Counted from the stretch's first letter, positions 9,699 to 21,179 are shown. The stretch is 64,000 nt of DNA from Flaccisagitta enflata (GCA_965153355.1 OZ231127.1:16678001-16742000); one strand, 5' to 3'. The notes: generated by a model from the sequence alone, not told the origin. A program made the numbers and translations.

Positions 9699-10592
9699 TC
9701 AGCCAATAAAGTGAATTTCATCCTCCCCCAATTTCTTGACAATATCCTGGAACCGTTTTTGGTGGTCCACACTCAGTTCCACAATGGTGGCGGTGATGCT
9801 GGCTGTAGCCCCGATGCCTCCGATGACGGCCGCTGGGATGAGAAGCGGCGGGAAGAAAATCCCGGCGATGGCCATGCTTCCTCCGAAGGTAGAGATGATC
9901 CCCCCGGCGATTTTGGTCCCGTTGGTACCTTTGCGGTAATCGTCGACTTCCACGACCAGCTGATCGATCTTCTCCTTCGCCTCCCGCAGGATGCTCTTTT
10001 TCTTCTCGTCCAATGAGTCTGATTTCTCTTCAGCTTTGCCCACCAACTCTTGAACGGAGATCAGTTGATTCAGAGTCGCCGTTCCGTTGACCAACGCATT
10101 GATGCCTATTCCCATATCCATGATGCCGAAAGCGATCCCTAATCCGCCTCCAACTCCCGCGAAAACCTTGGCTCCAGTGCCCAATGTGGCTCTAGCGGCG
10201 TTGGCTCCTACGGCCGCGACGTCATCAGCCACGGCGACGGCTGCTCTGGCGCCCGTGGCAGTGTCGATGGCGGTCCTTAGAGCGCCTGTGGCGGTGGAAC
10301 CGATGGAGCCAAGATTGCTCACCGAGTTGATGATGGACGTAATAGCAGCGGCTCCCAAAGTTTTAGCTTGTTCCAAAAGATATTTTCCGAGTTGAGAGAA
10401 AATGACGATGGCAATCGCTTTACCGGCGGCGAAAGGAGCGTCGTTACTACCACCAAATTCGTGAAAGAAATCCAGTCCTCCATTTTTGACAGAGAGATGA
10501 CTTTTTTCGCCAGATTTGTAGCAAATGTCTACGCCGCCGATGGCTAGTTTTATTGTATACTGTCCGCCGGGCTTGGATTGTTCAGTTCTCAT
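9699..10592 (-). CDS. Apolipoprotein-L-like membrane protein
   Basis: Predicted 297 residues from the ATG at 10,592. The open frame extends 46 codons further upstream, but a consensus 3' splice site (TTCTTTTCTCAG) ends at 10,600, eight bases before that ATG, so the upstream part is probably intron. Residues about 140-170 are a Gly/Ala-rich hydrophobic segment. They are followed by a charged helical stretch (about 183-220) and a second long hydrophobic hairpin (about 226-272) starting near GTNGTKIAGGIIS. This pattern of glycine-rich membrane hairpins joined by coiled-coil-like charged helix is typical of the ApoL family, whose members insert in membranes and bind lipid. A further hydrophobic segment lies at about 54-95. 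Base composition is GC-richer than its surroundings, as expected for selected coding sequence. The exact role is unknown. Confidence 0.7.
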   Translation of the reverse strand: MRTEQSKPGGQYTIKLAIGGVDICYKSGEKSHLSVKNGGLDFFHEFGGSNDAPFAAGKAIAIVIFSQLGKYLLEQAKTLGAAAITSIINSVSNLGSIGSTATGALRTAIDTATGARAAVAVADDVAAVGANAARATLGTGAKVFAGVGGGLGIAFGIMDMGIGINALVNGTATLNQLISVQELVGKAEEKSDSLDEKKKSILREAKEKIDQLVVEVDDYRKGTNGTKIAGGIISTFGGSMAIAGIFFPPLLIPAAVIGGIGATASITATIVELSVDHQKRFQDIVKKLGEDEIHFIG

Positions 10593-10598
10593 TTTGAC

Positions 10599-10612
10599 AC
10601 TGAGAAAAGAAC
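10599..10612 (-). other. Predicted 3' splice site upstream of the ApoL-like start
   Basis: Minus-strand TTCTTTTCTCAG, a pyrimidine tract ending in CAG, lies eight bases before the chosen ATG. It implies a 5'-UTR intron. No donor was identified. Confidence 0.5.
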
Positions 10613-10739
10613 ATTTTTTTTCATGTGTAATAAAACCAGACTTTGAGCGAAATTGTTCAAGATAAAAAATTTGGAATGAAAGGCCGGATCTACATATAGG
10701 ATGAATTGTTGCACTCGTCATTTGTTGCATTCGGGTGTG

Positions 10740-11470
10740 TCAATATGCAAAAGATCTTTTGATCAGGTCATCATCACAATAAAGTATAAGGATATTATTT
10801 ACAAAATATTGATATTTCCTTTGATTTTTTACACCTCCATTTAGCTTTTAATTCGTATATTGCTTTATTATTGCATTAGGCACGAAGACCATTTTGTTTT
10901 CTCAAACCCAACTGGTCAGCTAAGTATTGACTTACATATTATTTTCTGCTTTGATATATAAAGAGACAAAAAATATCTTCTGGGCCAGTAAGATTGTAGA
11001 AACTTTTACGCACGTTGAAAGATTTTACAATTTAATGAATTTAAAACTCTTTTATTTTGCTTGGTGAATCTCTTACCTTTCTGTGAACTGTAATCAGGGC
11101 TTTTAAACCTAATGACCCTTAGCAACCGCTAAACAAGCGACATTCTTACAGAATATACTGTGAGAAAGTTGTAGCAAATTTAATTTTAGAAAATGTTCCC
11201 TCAAAATTTCTCAAAATATTGATACTTTAGCGAAAATAAATAGAAATGTGTTTCCATGGCAACCAGCTATCATAGGCAATAAGGCACCCCTTTATAAGTT
11301 TATGTTTCAAATATTACTCCCTTGACTTCATGCTTCATTCGTTTTTCTACAATGCTTGCCCCCGTTATCTCAAGTCTAGACGAGCTCTACTGTATCTCAA
11401 AAACAAGTTGTTTTAAACAACATGAGAAAGATTAATTGGTCTCAATGCCATTCACATTGATTAATCACAG
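10740..11470. other. Intergenic stretch, no gene recognised
   Basis: AT-rich sequence upstream of the ApoL-like gene (minus strand) and of the lectin-like exon (plus strand). I looked for further C-type-lectin exons here and found none. Confidence 0.4.
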
Positions 11471-11473
11471 AAC

Positions 11474-11635
11474 ATGACTGCGAAAGAGAAGAAGAAGATT
11501 CATGCGTCTCCAGTGAAGAGCTTTACTGCTTATTCGGTGCCGTGCGATTGGAAGCTCAACTACATTTGTGAATTGGATTGCGACCCCAACAAGCATAAAG
11601 ACTGTCATCCTACCGGAACTTACGGAAATGAATAA
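11474..11635 (+). CDS. Terminal exon of a C-type-lectin-like domain gene (fragment)
   Basis: Fifty-three codons ending at TAA 11,633-11,635. The frame reads VPCDWKLNYICEL in the middle, which fits the end of a C-type lectin domain (Cys, then aromatic-Ile-Cys-Glu, after the usual Trp/Asp segment). The leading MTAKEKKK fits the residues that normally precede it. A further Cys-containing tail (DCDPNKHKDCHPTG) follows. CACAG directly before AAC ATG is a plausible splice acceptor at about 11,470, so the ATG is probably internal to an exon and not the start. An AATAAA overlaps the stop. Upstream exons are not visible in the window, so the gene may be a relic or have distant exons. Confidence 0.5.
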   Translation: MTAKEKKKIHASPVKSFTAYSVPCDWKLNYICELDCDPNKHKDCHPTGTYGNE

Positions 11636-11836
11636 AGTCCTAAAGCTTGAGAAATCAGAGATCATCTCGGCAACGATAATACTTCAACTGAATCTGCCTA
11701 AATGTTTCCATGTCTTTCAAAATTTGATGTTTGATTTCCCATGTCTTACAACATATTGTTGATTTAGATTTGATGTTGTTTAAGTACAGTTTTTATTTAA
11801 AATGCAATTTAGAAGTGCTACATCACACTCGATTCG

Positions 11837-11992
11837 AAAAAAGGCCGGATATTTGAGGTTACTGGGGCATTTTGACAGGAGCAGGGAGGATGAAGACCGC
11901 AAAAACATAAAAAAGTAAAACACGCTGGACCGACCAACCAACCGACAGACGGACATAGCAGGGGCTAGGGTCACAAAGCACGCGACTAAAAA
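11837..11992 (+). mobile_element. HINE-like repeat element
   Basis: AAAAAAGGCCGGATAT start, GGAGCAGGGAGGATGAAGACC middle, GGACCGACCAACCAACCGAC tetramers, and a GCACGCGACTAAAAA end. The first half of the tail hairpin is eroded. Confidence 0.6.
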
Positions 11993-12064
11993 CATGATCA
12001 CCTCAAAAAATATATTCGTGTTGGGAAAAACTCAATTTCTATGGGATAAATTGCTCATTTGAGA

Positions 12065-12259
12065 AAACAAAGCCTGATACTCGGCTACCCAAGTTGCGTG
12101 TGGGTAGGCAGGGACAGTATGAAGGCAAACCAGGCTTTGGGGCAGGAGAAGTAAAGAAGAGATGAAACTAACAGGAGAAGAGCGATTGATGAATAATGAA
12201 TGAAAGAAACAAACAAACAAACAAACAAACAAACAAAAAAAGAAACGAAGAAAGGAAAA

Positions 12260-12303
<44 letters not shown>

Positions 12304-12307
12304 AGGA

Positions 12308-12371
<64 letters not shown>

Positions 12372-12547
12372 GGGCTGGATATACGGCTACCCCAGTCGCG
12401 CGTGAGTAGGCAGGGGCTGTATTTGAAATCACAAGAACATTTGGGCAGGAGCAATGAGGCCAAAGACCACAACAACATATAAAATGTAAAACATGACAGA
12501 CAGATGGACGAACGGAGCAGGGTGCAAAGTCGCGTAGCATGTAACTT
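12065..12547 (+). mobile_element. Two nested HINE-like starts around an (AAAG)n array
   Basis: One 5' block (ACTCGGCTACCCAAG...GGGTAGGCAGG) begins near 12,065. A second (TACGGCTACCCCAGTCGCG) begins near 12,375. They share a single (GACN)n plus tail region ending near 12,547. The tail AGTCGCGTAGCATG is eroded. The right-arm counterpart of the tail is at 63,878-63,940. Confidence 0.5.
12242..12371. repeat. (AAAG)n microsatellite
   Basis: About 30 AAAG units preceded by five CAAA units. Confidence 0.95.
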
Positions 12548-12571
12548 AAGGTAATTCACAGTTGAGAACCC

Positions 12572-12616
<45 letters not shown>

Positions 12617-12655
12617 ATACACATACACGTACACATACACACACACACACACACA
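12572..12655. repeat. (CA)n microsatellite
   Basis: About 40 CA units with TACA interruptions. The counterpart in the right arm is the much shorter (GT)n at 63,770-63,800. Confidence 0.95.
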
Positions 12656-12659
12656 GTTA

Positions 12660-13310
12660 CTCTTCTGGTGAAACTAATTACTGAAAAAAATAGTCGAATC
12701 ACGCAATTTGACTTTTTGAAACAAAAGGAAAAAATCAGGTTTTCCATTTTTGTTTGTTTTATTCAAGGCACTTAAGAACATTATTCTTGACTGTGATGAT
12801 ATATTTTTTCTTTATACTCACAGCTAAGAAAGAGTTAACTTTTTTCTTTGAAATGGCGCCAACTCTCTACAATCATTGATTTTTGAGTAATATTTTTTTT
12901 TTCGCATTTTATGTAGTTTTGCTAAAGTGAAATATTATGTTAGTTGAAGTCTATTTAAACTTTTTAATGTCAAAAGTGGTAAATGTGCCTACTAGTAGTA
13001 TATTTAATGCACCAGAAAATTTTATAAACCTGCAAACCTGTCCACATAACAAAAAATCTTATCAGAACTAGCATAACATGCAAATTTTGACTGACCTTTC
13101 TAGCATATACGGCAGTTTAGCAGCTTGTAATTGAGGGAATTTTTGTTTGTTTAAATTGACAAAAATGAAAGTGAAAGGAAAAAGAAATAAAGCTGAAGAC
13201 ACAGCTAACCAAGTCATGAGTGAGCAAAAGTAATCTTATAAAACGCTAACTATGCATTAAGGAAATGGCAATAATGCAAAAACCACCCATAAATATATGA
13301 AAAAAAATAT
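12660..13310. other. Non-coding stretch downstream of the left helicase gene
   Basis: AT-rich unique sequence mirrored at 60,840-61,340 and 63,626-63,770 in the right arm. The right copy is split by the 2.3 kb insertion. No gene recognised. Confidence 0.4.
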
Positions 13311-13385
13311 AAAATAAGATTGATGGACTCACTGACAGACAGATGAACAAATAGAAGTGTAGAGTCATGATGCATGCAATTAAAA
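13310..13385 (+). mobile_element. HINE-like 3' end relic
   Basis: GACTCACTGACAGACAGATG followed by TGTAGAGTCATGATGCATGC and AATTAAAAAG. The core and tail remain but the 5' part is unrecognisable. Mirrored at 60,764-60,835. Confidence 0.45.
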
Positions 13386-13524
13386 AGAAATTAACAAAAC
13401 AAAAAAAATTTCTGGCCGGCGATAGCTGCCATTATTGGCAGATAGCCTAACAACTAAAAATGATGCGTGATTTTCGCTCTGGCCATATCGATCAAAAGTC
13501 TTGAATTAAGTTCAATTTGCATTT

Positions 13525-14247
13525 TCACCCAATTTCCTCTTTAACTGCAGTCGCAGCCGCGCGGTTTCTTCTTCGCCTTTTGTTTTTCCTCTTCTTTTTC
13601 TTGCCCACTTTTTCGATTCCGTTCTTTTCTTCATCCACCGCTTGACTCGCGACTTCCTCTGCCACTTCATCTGTTCCTTCATGATTGTCTCCACTTTGTT
13701 CCACCCCTCGATAATTCAAGCACGTGACGCGATTCCTCTCCACAGCATCTTCGTAGAACGCATTCCAGTCGGCGTCTTTCTTCAGCGTCTGCATGTTTCC
13801 CACGACGTATAGCGCCAATTTCGCCCGCGTCAATCCGACGTTCATCCGGTTTCGATCGCCGACGAACCCGACGGATGCGATGGCCGAGGAGGATGAGGAT
13901 GAGGAAGAGGATGAGCGGACACAGCTGAAAATGATGACGTCTCTTTCGTCGCCTTGAAATGAATCGATCGTGCGCACGTCGACCAAATCCGTCAGCCTAG
14001 AAGGTTGAGATTGTCGTCGCGATTTCATCTCTTCCTGTCGACGAAAGGCTTCTAATTTCTCCAGACTGAAGGCCTCGAATTCCTCCAACAGCTCGTCGAC
14101 GGATTCCTCATCATTATCGCTCGCGTCATTATCGTCATCATCTTTTCGTTCTTCCTCCAGCTCATAATCTCCAACATCACAATCAAAACAGCCACCATCG
14201 CTAGCTGGGGATTTTTGATCATGCCTCTGCTTAACATCGTCCTCATT

Positions 14248-14314
<67 letters not shown>

Positions 14315-15751
14315 TCATCGTCGTCGTCGTCATTGCCTTCTGCCCGTTTCCACTCTGCCCAATTCACTTTGCCACGAATTTGTCCTTCAACTCCTATCAT
14401 CTCGCCACTGGAGGTGATGCTGATGGATCTAAGCATCTTCATGATGACGTCCATCTGTCCGCGATATGGCGTAATCACGCCAATCGAGTGAGTCTTCAAC
14501 GTGATGGGTGATGAAGATGCATCCGCAGTGGATGATGTTGACGAAATGATCGATGATTCGCTGAGAGTCTCGATGACGAGTTGGACCACCAAGTTGGCTT
14601 CGTCGATGTTGTAACAAGAGTTACCGTTTGGTCCATTGGCCGGAAGCCGGCCTTCTTCCGTGCCGATGAGATCGAATACGCGATAAGGTGTCAAGGCAAA
14701 AGGCGGACGTCCTACGACGGACGAGTGAGGCGCCAACTGACCGTCGTAAACGTGATTAGATGGGAAATGACAGATTTCAGGATGCATTCTATATTGGATG
14801 TTGAGAAGAATCATTCTGTCCAGGTTGGCTTTCGAATTGCTTTTCAACTTTTTGTAAAATCTTTCCATAAATGATGTTTTAAAGCCATGCTTTTCAGCCT
14901 CTCTCGACAGCACCGTTGGGGGAAGTTGCAATGGGTCACCAACTATGACGATCTTTCCAATTTTAAAGTTGACGACGGGGATGAGAAAATCGGGTTCAGT
15001 GCATTGTCCAGCCTCGTCGACGATGAGGCATGTAGGAAGCGCTCTTTTCATCACGGGTCCACCGACGCCGTTGAGAGTAGCGAATATGACGGCGGCGCCC
15101 GCGATTTTGGCTTGATTTTCCTTGGCTGATCCTTTGGGTAGAAACCACCTGGCGTCGGCGGCCACGGCCTCGAATCGGCCAACGCGATAGATACGCCTTT
15201 GCAATTCAGGCGCCACCCAGGGAGCGCCGGCGAAGCGAAGAAGCAGTTGGTCGACGGCCGTGTTGGAAGGAGCGCAAACGAGAATCGGCCCGGTCTTTGC
15301 TTCCTCAATGTCTTTGCCAAAACGTGGATCGAAGATAAGACGCAGGAGACCGACTATGGTGTGGGATTTGCCAGTACCGGGAGGACCTTGAACCATGGTG
15401 ATTTTCGGCGTCGCGGAAGAACGAATCATCGACGCCGCCGTCAGAATGGCCTTTTGTTGAGAGGCGTTGAATTCGGCGGAGAATTCCTTGAAGATAGATT
15501 GAAGCAGAATTGGCGGGCTAGTTGAAGACGGCGATTGAAGCGCGTCCGGGTTCAAATGAAGGAAGCAGTCGTGGAAGACCGATTGCGGGAGCTTTTTCAA
15601 GGCCGTGAATTGTCGATTTTGAGAGATGAGGTTGGAAAACCAGTGGAATTCGAGGCTAGTCATAGATTGGACAGTAGGAGCGGTAAGTTGCGTTTTGGAC
15701 AAGACGAGGGTCAGCTCATACTTCTTGTTGGTTGTCAGAGGTTCAAGTGGC
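13525..15751 (-). CDS. Sen1/senataxin-like SF1 helicase, exon B (left copy)
   Basis: Main coding exon of the left helicase gene, about 741 codons to the stop. It begins after a predicted acceptor (TTTCTCACAG) at 15,752 and not at the upstream in-frame ATG, because the matching splice is in frame in the right copy. Motifs in order: GPPGTGKS (Walker A), DEAGQ (motif II), GDPLQLPP (III), QYRMHP (IV), GVITPYRGQ, TIDSFQGDERD (V) and GLTRAK (VI). These mark a Upf1/Sen1-type ATP-dependent 5'-3' RNA/DNA helicase. An acidic insert with 29 or more consecutive Asp codons lies between GVITPYRGQ and motif V. A Lys/Arg-rich C-terminus looks nuclear-localising. The exon itself is open, but exon A of this copy is frameshifted, so the normal full-length protein is not expected here. 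Confidence 0.85.
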
Positions 15752-16815
15752 CTGTGAGAAACATCGAGAGAGGGAAAGGAATGATAGTTGAATAGTTGCA
15801 ATAGTGTTATGCGCAGGCCTGAAAATAGAGCGTGCCCGCGTGCCCGGTGCACGCAGTTTGGCTTTCGGGCACGCAGCTTTTACTAGCTGCGTGCCCGGCG
15901 TGCACACTCTTGTCTCTCATTTATTTGATCTGTCACACTTTCTTGAAAATAAAGGGCGTTCTTTGCACTTTTTTTTCACTCCTTTCATTCCTTTGATCAA
16001 TCATTCATTTTTCATTCATTCATTTATTCATTCATTCATTCATTCATACATTCATTCATTCACTCATTCATTTACTCATTCATGATCATGAATTGCGAAG
16101 CCCATGTATTAGCCTTATTTTTTGCCTTTTTCTCTGCATTTCAAAGTTTGAAGTTTCACCCTCATTTGATGAATTGATGTTATTTTTTTCAACTGAAAAA
16201 ACAATGGGCCATTTATTGCTATTATGTGCGTGTCACTGATTACAAATGAACTTTTTTAATTAGTGAATGTTTTTAATGAATGGATGAGTGCATGAATGAA
16301 TTAACGAGTAAATGGTGTTCTATGAGAACCTAGTTTTTTTTAAAACACTCCAAAATTAAGAATGTTGTAGTTATTTTACTAGTAGCTAATCTGTCTCTTT
16401 TGAAGGCTTTAAAAAAATTATTGAGTTAGAAGTATGGGAAAATTAATACTTCTACCGGGCACGCTCTTTTCCTGTCGGGCTCGCTATAATTTTGGGGGGC
16501 GTGCCCGGCGTGCACGCTCAGAAAAAATCCTAATTTCAGGCCTGGTTATGCGATGTGCACAATCTGACCAAAATTTTCATTTCATCTTATTTCTAATCAA
16601 CAGCTTGGGAAAATTATGAAGCCAAAAAATGGCTACTTTGAATAGGGAGTGAAAAATGACGGAATGAAAAAAAAACACCAGCAAAATCAATAGTACTTAT
16701 AACCACGCTCACGCACATACATATATACACACATACACACAAAAATAATAGTAAAAAAAGAGTGAGAGAGAGAGTGACGCACGCACACACACCCACACAA
16801 AAACAAGAAAAAAAA

Positions 16816-16870
<55 letters not shown>

Positions 16871-17058
16871 AACAGAGACAGTCAGACAGACAGAAAGACA
16901 GAAAGAGAGACAGATCGACTCAACCTCCACAGATCATGACTGACAGCCATCGAACGACCGTTGGACAGATGCGGACAAGAAAATTACAAATATCTAAATA
17001 GATCATCAACAAAATCCTTGAGAGCAAAATAACCAGGGCAAGATTTGGTTTGATCTAC
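15752..17058 (-). other. Intron of left helicase gene
   Basis: Minus-strand donor AAAAG|GTAGAT and acceptor TCACAG|GCC bound 1,307 bp. The right copy intron is 642 bp; the main excess is the 731-bp hAT-like insertion plus its 8-bp target duplication. It also holds (CA)n and (GA)n runs at 16,700-16,920. Confidence 0.7.
15814..16544. mobile_element. hAT-like non-autonomous transposon in the helicase intron
   Basis: Termini CAGGCCTGAAAATAG and CTAATTTCAGGCCTG are inverted. The 8-bp GTTATGCG occurs on both flanks (806-813 and 545-552 of the local numbering, i.e. 15,806-15,813 and 16,545-16,552). The right arm has a single copy of that 8-mer and no element, so the insertion is directly visible. 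Eight-bp duplications and CAGG-type ends fit the hAT superfamily. Both subterminal regions carry GCGTGCCCGGCGTGCACGC motifs, a plausible transposase-binding array. The interior includes a (TTCA)n run and a fragment of the TATAAGAAC MITE; no transposase. Confidence 0.88.
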
Positions 17059-17641
<583 letters not shown>

Positions 17642-18226
17642 CGTTAGCCTTTTTTACTGTCTTTCTTTCTTTCCTCTTTTGATTAAAGAAGGTTGTTTTC
17701 GTTTTTTGTTTGTTTGACTATATGGAAAAAGAAGAGTGAAGTTTTAGTGGCTTTTTACTCGTTTGCGAGAATTCGTTTTTGTACCATTCTAATTTTCAGA
17801 AAAAAGTTTTATAGAATCCCGACAAAACGCAAGAATGCCGAGTTTAAATATCTTGAACTTTGACATTTCCGGCAGTCGATACTTCTCAGAAGTAAAATTT
17901 CAACAAGATTCGCAAGTGATTCATTATCATAATCGAGACTCAAAAGGGAAATCCTCGGCACAGAAATACGATGTGTCCCAATTAGACAAAAGGGAAATCC
18001 TCTACGATATTTCTTTCTAGTCCCTGTCTGTCTGTCTATCTATGACTCTCTTGGTACATTCTTTATATCCTGATAAAATTTGGTATTACACTTACCGGTC
18101 CTACCCATTTTGTATCATTTGATATTACCCATTTCGTATCATTTGAAATTGCCCTTTTTTTCCTTTTGGAGAAAAGTGTTGGTTTAACATTTCTGGGAAA
18201 TCGCAGAAATGCATTCAAAATGTAAC
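17642..18226. other. 5' flank of left helicase gene
   Basis: Probable promoter and 5' UTR of the helicase gene, mirrored at about 56,640-57,225. A 61-codon plus-strand frame (17,835-18,020) is not preserved in the mirror copy, where its ATG is absent, so I do not call it a gene. No TATA box is asserted. Confidence 0.4.
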
Positions 18227-18300
18227 AGTGACAAGGCCGGAAACACGGCTGCCCAGGTCGCGCGCAGGTAGGTTAAGGCAGCGATAAATAAGGTTGACTA
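18227..18300 (+). mobile_element. HINE-like 5' fragment
   Basis: ACAAGGCCGGAAACACGGC then GGTCGCGCGCAGGTAGG. Only the 5' block is present; shared with the right arm at 56,575-56,630, so it predates the split of the two copies. Confidence 0.5.
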
Positions 18301-18493
18301 AACCAGGCCTCTTGATTGCTCTGTTCTGCCGACAAGCAAACATAATTTGAGATTGGATTCAGTGGTCAACCATAAAAGTTGGCAGACAAGGGCCTAGCAA
18401 CTGCCCTCAAATCCCGACCAGGCCAACGCATGCTCCCACATTCACTGCGGCGCTCAGGAGGGAAGTGCGAAACCAAATTCCGAGTCTACTAAG

Positions 18494-18685
18494 TTTTTTA
18501 GTCGCGTGCTACGCAACTCTACACCCCGCTTTGTCGGTCCGTCCGTCGGTCCGTCAGTCTGTCATATTTTACTTTTTTTTGCGGTCTTTGGCCTCACTGC
18601 TCCTGCCCAAATGATCAACTGACCTTAAATATGGGCCCTGCCAACCCGCACGCGACTGGGGTAGCAGTGTTTCCGGCCTTGTTTT
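18494..18685 (-). mobile_element. HINE-like element present only in the left arm
   Basis: In reverse it runs TTTTTTAGTCGCGTGC, ACGCAACTCTACACCCCGC, (GTCC/GTCG)n, GGCCTCACTGCTCCTGCCC and CCGGCCTTGTTTT. The right arm at about 54,440-54,460 lacks it and has only a T-rich GTTTTTTCTAGTTTTTG-like site. No target duplication beyond the T run is visible. Confidence 0.75.
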
Positions 18686-18954
18686 AAGTATTTGTATCAC
18701 CACTATCCACTTTTTGGCGGGTGGCTAGGTGAAACACATGATGATGTTCATAATCTCACTTTTGATTAAGATTTTCTTTTTTCTCAGTTCACAACATAAA
18801 GGATCAAGTTCCTTCTATATCTTTAGTTCAAACTCACAGTCTTTCAACTCAACTAAGATACACGAGAGCAGTCATCATAAAACTGCAATATGCAAATAAT
18901 ATCAATGCTGACTGCAATCACCATCATTTCCATTTCTTCTTCTTTTTCATTTCT

Positions 18955-19062
18955 TTCTCCCTCTTCCTCTTCTTCTTCTTCTTCTTCTTCTTCTTCTTCT
19001 TCTTCTTCTTCTTCTTCTTCTTCTCCTTCTTCTTCTTCGTCTTCTTCTTCTCCTTCTTCTTC
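18955..19062. repeat. (TTC)n microsatellite
   Basis: About 34 TTC units with a few TCC/TCG interruptions. The right-arm copy (54,000-54,170, as AAG) is longer and more interrupted. Confidence 0.95.
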
Positions 19063-19134
19063 CGTCTTTTGGACCTGCCGATATCCCCCTTTCTCTGCCG
19101 AGAAGCGGCGCTGCTCGCTGCTCCAAAATCAAGT

Positions 19135-19378
19135 AAGAGGCCTGGTCACTAAACATTTGGGCAGGAGCAATAATGCAAAAAAATCACCCTTTCAATACTT
19201 TTAACATCTTTGAGCACTTTTTTACTCGTTAAATTTTTTCTAAGCCCTTTAATCCTTCCTTACACTCCTTAACAAATAGAAGACTCAAAAACCAAAAAAT
19301 AACGGATGATGGACAGACGGACCGACCAACCGATGGACCAACAAAAGCGGGTGTTGAGTCGCGATACACGCAACTGAA
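19135..19378 (+). mobile_element. HINE-like repeat element, degraded
   Basis: CATTTGGGCAGGAGCAATAATG in the first half, GACAGACGGACCGACCAACC tetramers, and a GAGTCGCGATACACGCAACT tail. Mirrored at about 53,695-53,935. Confidence 0.55.
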
Positions 19379-19539
19379 TTTACAGCCGTGGACTATCAAC
19401 GCAGCCGGCAAGCCCGGCAGTAAAAACATCTCAAAATTTAACCGTGTTTTCTCTACGACAATGTCAAAGTCGTGGAAGGTAAATTCTTGTGTATTGCAGC
19501 TAGTTTACGTAATAAATATCGATCCATCCCAATGAATTG

Positions 19540-19730
19540 AACAAGTGACGTGCGGTCACAATATCGTTGCGGAGGGATGGGCAGGGGAATGCAACCCAAC
19601 CCCCCACACACATTCATAGTTACTTACGAAGAAAGCATTCAAAGAAGCTTGTTTTCCCACTTTTTGACTCGTGCTGACGGACGGACGGATGGACGGACAG
19701 ACAAAGCCTATTATAGAGTTGCGTGTCCGC

Positions 19731-19734
<4 letters not shown>
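19540..19734 (+). mobile_element. HINE-like element, GTCACAATATCG subfamily
   Basis: It has GGTCACAATATCGTTGCGG, GGGATGGGCAGGGGAATGC, GACGGACGGACGGATGGACG and AGAGTTGCGTGTCCGCAACT. The tail runs straight into a (CT)n array. Mirrored at 53,358-53,530. Confidence 0.6.
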
Positions 19735-20242
<508 letters not shown>

Positions 20243-20374
20243 TCTTTTTAAATTTTTTTGCTTTTTTATCCGGTTGAGGTATGTACACTTGCAATCTTCT
20301 TGTAAGCGACAACGCACACACCATTTAAACTTGTTCTTTTGATGTTTAGGTCTTTTTTATATGCGTTCGTCAAA

Positions 20375-20745
20375 GATGGTCAGTCCGTCCGTTCATTCAT
20401 CGGTTCGTCCGTCGGTCGGTCCGTTAAGCCTGTCCTAAACCCCGTTTCTATGATTTTGGCCACGATGAGATCCTTTGAGATGAGAAAATTTCTGATATAA
20501 ATGATCGACAAACGTGTATAAAGAGCCTATTTTGCGTCCATTCCATTCCATTACCTAACATGACCCATCTCTCCATTTATGCCACATGTTAAGCATCAAA
20601 GTCAAAAAACGCAGAGACACAGTCCGGACGCATCGTTGCCCGGTCGGGCTTGTTTGTCGTGGAGAGGCGACTTTATGAGAGGCTGTGTCCATCTGTCCAT
20701 CAGTGGGTCTGTGGATGGGTAATTTGGTTTACGTCTTCGTCAGTC
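20375..20745 (-). mobile_element. Two adjacent HINE-like relics
   Basis: Positions 20,375-20,450 carry GTCCGTCGGTCGGTCCG tetramers. Positions 20,617-20,652 are a CCGGACGCATCGTTGCCCGG block ending in GGCTTGTTT, the reverse of the ACAAGCCCGACCGGGC start used by the element at 34,518. A second tail with GTGTCCATCTGTCCATC follows. Mirrored at about 52,545-52,845. Confidence 0.45.
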
Positions 20746-21179
20746 GTCACTTAGAATTAAATATCAGAGTTTCGACTTTCGATGCAGAAACGTATGCAGT
20801 TTAAGCAGTTTATGCAGTTTTTGTTTATGGACAAGTGAAGATGTGGAAGTAAGGTTGGGGGATCGGTGATTCACCGCCGAAAAAACGGTGGAGTGATTGC
20901 CAATTTTCACCGATTCGGTGATTTGGATTTTCGGTTTTTCACCGTTTTTCCCTTCCATTCCCAAGCTAGGCAAAGAAGTGCGCCCAACTTTACGACGGTT
21001 CACAATCGAGATTTTTAGCTCGTACGTCGAGAAGCATGACATCAGCTAGTATTTCAAATTTCAGGACAATCGCATCAATAGTTTAGAAGTTACGGCCTTT
21101 TTCCTACTTAAAAAATAAAAGAGAAAACCGACGTTCTTTTTTTCCGTTTTTTCTTTGAACTCGCCCCCAATCAAATTTT

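Noticed and set aside
12032-12652. 206-codon minus-strand frame
   Set aside because: It is built from (AAAG)n, (CA)n and HINE-like sequence.
13525-15852. Helicase start at the ATG at 15,852
   Set aside because: The first 33 codons run through a pyrimidine tract and CAG acceptor; splicing from exon A fits the right copy in frame.
17835-18020. 61-codon plus-strand gene divergent from the helicase
   Set aside because: The ATG and frame are not preserved in the mirror copy near 56,820-57,030.
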